From NCBI GenBank assembly GCA_934636105.1, contig CAKTZR010000031.1:1-10757 (forward strand): a DNA stretch of 10,757 nt, given 5' to 3'. The number at the start of each line of letters is the position of its first letter. Position 1 is the first letter of the stretch. Below the pieces are notes generated by a model. The model had not been told where the DNA came from, did not search any database, and worked only from the letters and a program-made list of their open reading frames with translations. Position numbers and translations under genes: made by a program. Below, piece after piece: positions 6,879 to 10,757 of the stretch. Origin of the DNA: an uncultured Clostridia bacterium (GTDB taxonomy: Bacteria; Bacillota; Clostridia; Christensenellales; Aristaeellaceae).

Positions 6879-7126
6879 ATTGCTGTTGTTCTGTTGGATT
6901 CTCCTGCCAACACCTTAGCCACCAGCTCGTATTTTTCTTCTGCCGTCCACACTTTGTTTTGATTTTTGTGCCTTAGTGCTTCTACACCACATGATTCTTC
7001 TGTTCTTGCCCAGATTTGAATCATATTCCGAAAGTTCTTTTCTTTTACTCCTTCTGGTGTCTCGACCCATTTTCCTTGTCGATATAATTCGACGCACATC
7101 TTCTTGTATTCATAACTGTATCGCAT
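6879..7126 (-). pseudogene. IS3-family transposase OrfA, 5' fragment
   Basis: Starting at ATG 7126-7124, about 83 codons read like the N-terminus of an IS3-family OrfA. A first helix-turn-helix region opens MRYSYEYKKMCVELYRQGKW, followed by an IQIWARTEESCGVEALRHKN linker and a second block VWTAEEKYELVAKVLAGES. In intact relatives the second helix-turn-helix would continue. Here the frame passes after TTAIQ into the complement of the zinc-ribbon gene, so the remainder of OrfA and all of OrfB (the DDE catalytic part) are missing. It cannot transpose by itself. The element's terminal repeat is still present upstream at 7148-7167. Confidence 0.7.
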
Positions 7127-7165
7127 AAAAATACCCCCAATACCGGGTGTCCAGTATTGGGGGTA
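7127..7165 (-). terminator. Strong hairpin with U-run at the IS end, likely terminator
   Basis: Arms 7132-7146 and 7151-7165 pair over 15 positions with one G-U wobble around a 4-base loop. On the minus strand the stem is followed by TTTTT (7131-7127, after TA), as in an intrinsic terminator. It lies about 47 bases beyond the stop of the flavin reductase gene, for which no other terminator is visible, so it may end that transcript. The right half overlaps the IS terminal repeat. The stem also covers GGGGG, the only ribosome-site-like sequence before orfA. Confidence 0.65.
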
Positions 7166-7211
7166 CATATCATTTCTGTCGGGGAGGTTTCATTCATTCA
7201 ATTAGAATGGA

Positions 7212-9128
7212 TTACTTGGCAAACGCCTGACCGATCGCCGTGCCAATCGCCTGGCAGTCAACCGTCGCGCCGGACACGATGTCCACATCCGCGCTCTGGT
7301 TGGCGATGATCGCGCCGACATACTCAGCCAGCTGCTCATCGGTGATGATCATGCTGTCGCGGCCGCCGGTGATTTCGATGTTCTCAATCTTGCCGCCCGC
7401 AACCGTGATGGAGACCTCGATCTTGTCGTGCAGGCCGTCCACGGACGCCGTGTACACGCCGTCGGCAGCGTCCGCCCAGGCCGGGCCGTTATTCTCGCTC
7501 TTGGTCACGGCCTCAAACTGGCTCACGGCGCCGAACGCAGTCTGCGCGGCGGTGCGGCCGGAGAGCATGGCCTCGGAGAGGAACACGCCGTTCTGGTAGA
7601 GGTTCGCCACGTAGCTGCCCAGCTCGCCCGCCTCATAGAGGCCCTTGATCGGCTCGTCATTCCAGTCGAGCACGCGGCTGGCAGTATCGCGCTTCGCGCC
7701 GCCGGTGGTGGCAACGAGGGTCGGGGTGATGGAAACCGCGTAATACGGAGCAGTGTCGATCTTCGCCATCTTCTCCGGATCGCGGCCAAACTCGGCGTCA
7801 ACGCCCGCGTCGCAAGCCGCGTTCCAAGCGTCGATGGTCGCCTTCAGCTCAGCCGGGTCGCGGTCGATCTTCGCAGCCAGCTCTTCGATGGTGTCAGCCT
7901 TGATGATCCAGCCCTTTTCGATTTCGGCCAGGTTGTCGTTGCTCCAGGTGTAGCCTTCGGTGGTCGTCGGCCAGCTCAGCCACTGGCTGCCGATGGAACC
8001 AGCCTCACGGGTCTTCTCGTCAAAGATGAGGGAAACCGGCAGCGCACGCTCGTGCGGCAGGTCAACATAGCGGCCATACTCCATGTACTTCATGTGCTGA
8101 CGATGGTAGCTGCCCGCCTCGTCGTAGAAACGCTTGTTGTCGGAGTCGATCTCGATCCAGCTGTTGCCGGCCATAGTGAAGTTACGCATGAAGGTAGAGT
8201 CATACTCCGGAACCTTGATGCCCAGCCAGAAGCCGCCGGACTGGGTCTGGTTCTTCATGTGCCAGATCTGAGCGCCGGCTTCCATCAGCATCTTGATGCC
8301 GTCGCCGGTGTTGCCCGGGGTGCCGGCGGTGTAAACAGTCTCCATGCCGTGGAAGTCACGCTGCATGGTCAGGTTGTTCTCATAGCCGCCGCAAGCGAGC
8401 AGAACGCCCTTGCTGGACTTGATGGAGTACTCGGTGCCGTCCGCACGGCGGGCGATCACGCCGGAAACTTCCTTCGTGAACGGATCCTGCACGAGGGAAA
8501 CAGCCGGGTTCTCAAAGCGCACGTCGATGCCGCGCTTTTCAACCGCCTTGGCGAAGCAGCGCCACACGCCGCCGTTCTCGAAGGTCGCGCCCTTGGCACG
8601 CAGGTGAGCGGAGCAGCCGTCAAAGGTGGAGCCTTCGAAGTTGCTGAACTCAACAACCATGCTGCCCCACTTCAGCTCGCCGCCGCCGACGTAGCCGGCT
8701 TCGTAATCAACGCCGTCCGCCACGTACTCGATCCACGGGAGCTGAGTCGCGAAGCCGTTGCACAGCCAGGTGAGGTACTCATCCGGAATCGGGTTGGGCA
8801 GGTTGCAGTTGTAGAGGTAGGTCTTAACGGTTTCCACAGCGCTCTCAGCGGGCACCAGGAACGTCTGACCGGAAGCGATGGAGTTGCCGCCCGCGAGGGT
8901 TTCCGGCATCTTCTCGAGAACGAGAATCTTCGCATTCGGGTCGATGTCATGCGCTTCGACGGCAGCAGCCGCGCCGGCAAGACCATAACCGACGATGAGG
9001 AAGTCAACCTCTTCGTCCCAATTTTCGATGTTCTGAACCGGCGTTACCCAGTCCTCCGCAGCCATTGCGCCGACCGTCATAGCCAGCACAAGCGCGAGAC
9101 TCATCAGCAGAGCCAATGCCTTTTTCAT
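7212..9128 (-). CDS. Exported FAD/FMN flavoprotein reductase, substrate unknown
   Basis: Predicted to reduce an organic acceptor outside the cell, with electrons passing through a covalently bound FMN to FAD. The 638-residue protein has a Sec signal peptide (1-23, ending AMA) without twin arginines. A FAD_binding_2 domain spans about 40-530: DFLIVGYGLAGAAAA (42-56, GxGxxG), Glu72 for the ribose, GGNSIASG (80-87) and NTGDGIKMLMEAGA (273-286). A C-terminal FMN_bind domain (about 550-638) ends with DIVSGAT, whose Thr622 fits the site where ApbE attaches FMN by a phosphoester bond. In fumarate reductases of this fold the active site uses HTMGG, NRLGGN and TRD. Here the matching places read VATTGG (472-477), LYQNGV (510-515) and SYHRQ (340-344), so fumarate is an unlikely substrate. 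No apbE, cytochrome or quinone partner is in the window. The start ATG follows AAGGAAGG by eight bases. Confidence 0.85.
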   Translation of the reverse strand: MKKALALLMSLALVLAMTVGAMAAEDWVTPVQNIENWDEEVDFLIVGYGLAGAAAAVEAHDIDPNAKILVLEKMPETLAGGNSIASGQTFLVPAESAVETVKTYLYNCNLPNPIPDEYLTWLCNGFATQLPWIEYVADGVDYEAGYVGGGELKWGSMVVEFSNFEGSTFDGCSAHLRAKGATFENGGVWRCFAKAVEKRGIDVRFENPAVSLVQDPFTKEVSGVIARRADGTEYSIKSSKGVLLACGGYENNLTMQRDFHGMETVYTAGTPGNTGDGIKMLMEAGAQIWHMKNQTQSGGFWLGIKVPEYDSTFMRNFTMAGNSWIEIDSDNKRFYDEAGSYHRQHMKYMEYGRYVDLPHERALPVSLIFDEKTREAGSIGSQWLSWPTTTEGYTWSNDNLAEIEKGWIIKADTIEELAAKIDRDPAELKATIDAWNAACDAGVDAEFGRDPEKMAKIDTAPYYAVSITPTLVATTGGAKRDTASRVLDWNDEPIKGLYEAGELGSYVANLYQNGVFLSEAMLSGRTAAQTAFGAVSQFEAVTKSENNGPAWADAADGVYTASVDGLHDKIEVSITVAGGKIENIEITGGRDSMIITDEQLAEYVGAIIANQSADVDIVSGATVDCQAIGTAIGQAFAK

Positions 9129-9152
9129 GTCGTCTTCCTTCCTTTCTTCAGT

Positions 9153-9314
9153 TCACACGCCTGACAAAATATGCAGCGTTGTTGACACATTCACGCCACA
9201 TTTTTTCATCATGGCTTTTATTTTAATCTTAAACGATTCAAAAGTCAATACTAAAAAACTATGACTGGCTTGACTGATGAAGGGCTGAGGCAGAACGTTT
9301 TTTCTTATGGCCAT
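9153..9314 (-). CDS. Possible 53-residue ORF spanning the reductase promoter
   Basis: ATG 9314-9312 has a good ribosome-site-like GAGAGGGG (9328-9321) six bases upstream. The frame runs 53 codons to a TGA at 9155-9153, 24 bases before the reductase ATG. It begins MAIRKNVLPQPFISQASHSF and is not recognised. Its second half overlaps the reductase promoter, and no promoter of its own is evident. It may be a relic reading frame in a rearranged region. The upstream open extension to 9497 is antisense or out of frame to the TraG fragment and is not supported. Confidence 0.2.
   Translation of the reverse strand: MAIRKNVLPQPFISQASHSFLVLTFESFKIKIKAMMKKCGVNVSTTLHILSGV
9220..9248 (-). promoter_or_regulatory. 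Promoter of the flavin reductase gene
   Basis: On the minus strand, -35 TTGACT (9248-9243) and -10 TAAAAT (9225-9220) are separated by exactly 17 bases. Transcription would begin close to 9213, giving a leader of about 85 bases. A tandem ATG pair (9212-9207) sits almost at the predicted start and opens a 19-codon frame ending at 9153. The promoter lies in sequence that does not continue the TraG fragment upstream, so the reductase appears to be a single-gene unit. Confidence 0.6.
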
Positions 9315-9394
9315 GTTTTTCCCCTCTCTTGTTGGAAGAGTTGTTTTCTTGTGAGTCTCATCAACATAGACGAGCAGAGAATTGGCCGGGAGAT

Positions 9395-9994
9395 TCAAAA
9401 CATTAAGAATCTCATAGTATACTTGTAGTTGGGATGTTTGGTCAGATCGAATTTGTCGGAGAGGAAAGGACGAACGCCGCGGATTTGCAGAATACACTTG
9501 CCGCCGTCCATCGTCGCCAGCTCGTCCTGCGTCATGAGTTCCTTGCCGAGCTTCTGATAATTCAAACTGTGCGAGGTTTCTCTGCCGCGTGATTCGCCGG
9601 TGTTGCAGGTGTCAATGGTTTCGCGTCCCAGCACGGCGGAAAGCTCTTTGAGCGTCGTCGCTTCACGTCCGCCGAGGAAGATTGAGCTGTCGCAATTCCC
9701 TTGAATTGTGTCGCTCTGCTCTTTGTAAATGGCTTTGAGCTGGCTCTGTGCCTGGAAAATCAGAACGGCGGAGATTTCCCGGCTGCGGATGGTCGCCATC
9801 AGCTTTTCAAGGTTGGGAATCTGCCCGATGTTGGCGCACTCGTCAATCAGGCAGCGCACATGCACGGGCAAGCGCCCGCCGTATACGTCGTCCGCCTTTT
9901 CGCAGAGCAGGTTGAAAAGCTGAGTGTAAATCATGCTGTCAAACATCATCACGGCTTCCTGCCGGGCTGAAGGGGATGATCCCACCGGCTTCAC
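9395..9994 (-). pseudogene. Internal fragment of a VirD4/TraG-type conjugation coupling protein
   Basis: Coupling proteins are membrane ATPases that feed DNA into type IV secretion channels during conjugation. About 175 residues here match the family's core well. They run from FDSMIYTQLFNLLCEKADDV through the Walker B region CLIDECANIGQIPNLEKLMA, then RSREISAVLIFQAQSQLKAI, a GRETIDTCNTG segment, and RPFLSDKFDLTKHPNYKY. The N-terminal half with the membrane helices and Walker A is missing. At the other end similarity stops after NYKY (about 9420), and the frame closes six codons later (MRFLMF). The first 12-15 residues, opening from a GTG at 9994, also look non-homologous. The fragment is therefore a dead relic of an integrative conjugative element, of the kind common in Clostridia. 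Confidence 0.75.
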
Positions 9995-10113
9995 CCCCTC
10001 TCTATTTGGTTTTGAGAGAGGACTCTTGTAACGGCGCTCTCTTCGCTTTTATAAAACCCAGTGGGTGCCCAAAAGCGGAAAGAAACACTCCTGCCTAACA
10101 AAGAAAAGCGGAC
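9995..10113. other. Short stretch without a supported gene
   Basis: No convincing coding frame was found. It holds a nested inverted repeat: CGCTTTT (10044-10050) with AAAAGCG (10071-10077), enclosing ACCC (10056-10059) and GGGT (10063-10066). It also marks the point where TraG similarity has ended, so it probably spans an old rearrangement junction. Confidence 0.4.
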
Positions 10114-10144
10114 AAAAAAAAGCCTGCGAAAACAATCGCAGGCT
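10114..10144 (-). terminator. Intrinsic terminator downstream of the SPFH gene
   Basis: On the minus strand AGCCTGCGA (10144-10136) pairs perfectly with TCGCAGGCT (10129-10121) around a six-base loop, followed by a run of eight T (10121-10114, the first overlapping the stem). It lies about 140 bases after the stop of the SPFH-like gene and is the first strong terminator in that direction. It separates that gene from the TraG relic and the reductase. Confidence 0.85.
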
Positions 10145-10283
10145 GGGAAGAAAGTGGTTTTGAACGTTCGGAACATCTACAGCTTTCTATGCGAACATAA
10201 GAAGCACTGCCAATTTGCGTTGGGGCCTTCGTTCTTTTACCTTCTCCATGATTTCGAACAGCGTAAAAGCGGATCGGCATTCA

Positions 10284-10757
10284 TTATACGCGGTCACTCT
10301 CGTCGAACGGGTCGCCGCATTCGGGGCAGAATTTCGGCAGATGCGTCGGGTCGGCAGGCTGCCAGCCGCACTTGTCACAGCGGTAGACCGGCGCGCCTGC
10401 CGGACGCTTCGCGCCGCACTCTGAGCAGAATTTGCCGGTGTTCACCGCGCCGCAGGAGCAAGTCCAGCCCGCCGCGGGCTTCGGCTCGGGCTTCTTCGCG
10501 CCGCACTCCGGGCAGAATTTTCCGGTCGCCGTCGCGCCGCAGGCACATTTCCAAGCGTTCACGTTCGGCTGAACCGGCGCGGCCTGCTGCGGAGCCTGCT
10601 GCGCGCCCATCTGGAACAGCTGCGCCGCGTTCATGCCGCCGCCCTGCTGGGCCATGTTCATGCCCATGAAGCCGGTGAACGCGCCGCCCTGATTTTTCGC
10701 GGCGTCCTGCATGGCCTGCGCCTGCGCGCCCACCAGATGCGCCGCCGCCATGTTCGC
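10284..10757 (-). CDS. SPFH-domain protein with C-terminal zinc ribbons, 3' part
   Basis: The gene enters from the right edge and is open up to base 10757, so its N-terminus is outside the window. The visible 158 residues start with a Gly/Ala/Gln/Met-rich segment (GAQAQAMQDAAKNQGGAF, then GFMGMNMAQQGGGMNAAQLF). This is typical of the C-terminal part of SPFH proteins of the YdjI/virion-core-like group. Three zinc-binding modules follow: KCACGATATGKFCPECGAKK, TCSCGAVNTGKFCSECGAKR (near-duplicates of each other), and YRCDKCGWQ...KFCPECGDPF. SPFH proteins assemble as membrane-associated rings, and Bacillus YdjI belongs to a PspA-linked envelope stress operon. That role is inference here because the SPFH domain itself is not visible. 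The gene ends with TAA at 10286-10284. Confidence 0.75.
   Translation of the reverse strand, partial: ANMAAAHLVGAQAQAMQDAAKNQGGAFTGFMGMNMAQQGGGMNAAQLFQMGAQQAPQQAAPVQPNVNAWKCACGATATGKFCPECGAKKPEPKPAAGWTCSCGAVNTGKFCSECGAKRPAGAPVYRCDKCGWQPADPTHLPKFCPECGDPFDESDRV

Larger units (their letters stand above)
6879..7167 (-). mobile_element. One-ended IS3-like insertion sequence remnant
   Basis: The element runs leftward from a terminal repeat whose outer end, TGTACCCCCAATACTGGACA on the minus strand (7167-7148), fits the general look of IS3-family ends (TG..., GGACA). It is followed by the truncated orfA. No second copy of the repeat was found in the window, so the other end was lost by deletion or rearrangement near 6878. 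The exact outer boundary is inferred from the TG and was not checked against target duplication. Confidence 0.55.

Noticed and set aside
7132..7165. IS3 circle junction (abutted left and right ends)
   Set aside because: In a circle junction the outer tips of the repeats face each other. Here the tips face outward and the inner ends are adjacent, so it is a hairpin.
7428..9164. Plus-strand open frame of 578 codons opposite the flavin reductase
   Set aside because: The minus strand encodes a protein with signal peptide and clear FAD and FMN motifs. The plus-strand translation is low-complexity and has no motif.
10061..10669. Plus-strand open frame of 202 codons at the right end
   Set aside because: It is Arg/Ser-rich and low-complexity, opposite a minus-strand frame with well-formed zinc ribbons, and crosses a terminator.
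1..10757. CRISPR arrays, tRNA, rRNA or known riboswitches
   Set aside because: No regularly spaced repeats, tRNA-like cloverleaf or recognisable riboswitch core was seen on reading both strands. A covariance-model scan was not possible.

Overview
The window looks like chromosomal DNA from an anaerobic Bacillota, most likely a gut- or rumen-type Clostridia lineage. I infer this from strong AGGAGG-like ribosome sites before most genes, Gram-positive style OppA-OppB-OppC-OppD-OppF homologues, remnants of clostridial-type conjugative and IS3 elements, and an exported flavin reductase of the kind described in gut Firmicutes. No rRNA or marker gene is present, so lineage is inference. The genes are GC-richer by eye than the first ~620 bases and the flanking remnants.

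Left flank (1-632): an AT-rich stretch. A strong minus-strand promoter and ribosome site point to a gene leaving the window at the left edge. Behind it lies a small minus-strand lipoprotein-like reading frame that appears broken by a frameshift. An extended -10 promoter reads rightward into the main operon.

Central operon (633-6656, plus): a complete oligopeptide/dipeptide ABC importer. It has a secreted binding protein (oppA), two permeases (oppB, oppC) and two ATPases (oppD, oppF). OppB/oppC and oppD/oppF overlap at their stop/start codons, and oppC/oppD are 13 bases apart. OppA is followed by an intrinsic terminator and two further hairpins that share bases, so the binding protein is probably made in excess over the membrane parts.

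Convergence zone (6657-7211): a small zinc-ribbon ORF with no visible ribosome site abuts a truncated IS3-family orfA (minus). The terminal repeat of that IS forms a hairpin with a U-run.

Flavin reductase (7212-9128, minus): a Sec-exported two-domain protein, FAD_binding_2 followed by an FMN-binding domain carrying the SGAT site for covalent FMN attachment. It has its own good promoter. Two of the residues that define fumarate reductases are absent, so the substrate is unknown.

Right flank (9129-10757): an internal fragment of a VirD4/TraG coupling protein (minus), then a short non-coding stretch with a clear minus-strand terminator, then the C-terminal part of an SPFH-domain protein with three zinc ribbons running off the right edge.

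Taken together, this is peptide uptake beside a possible extracellular respiratory reductase, separated and flanked by debris of mobile elements.
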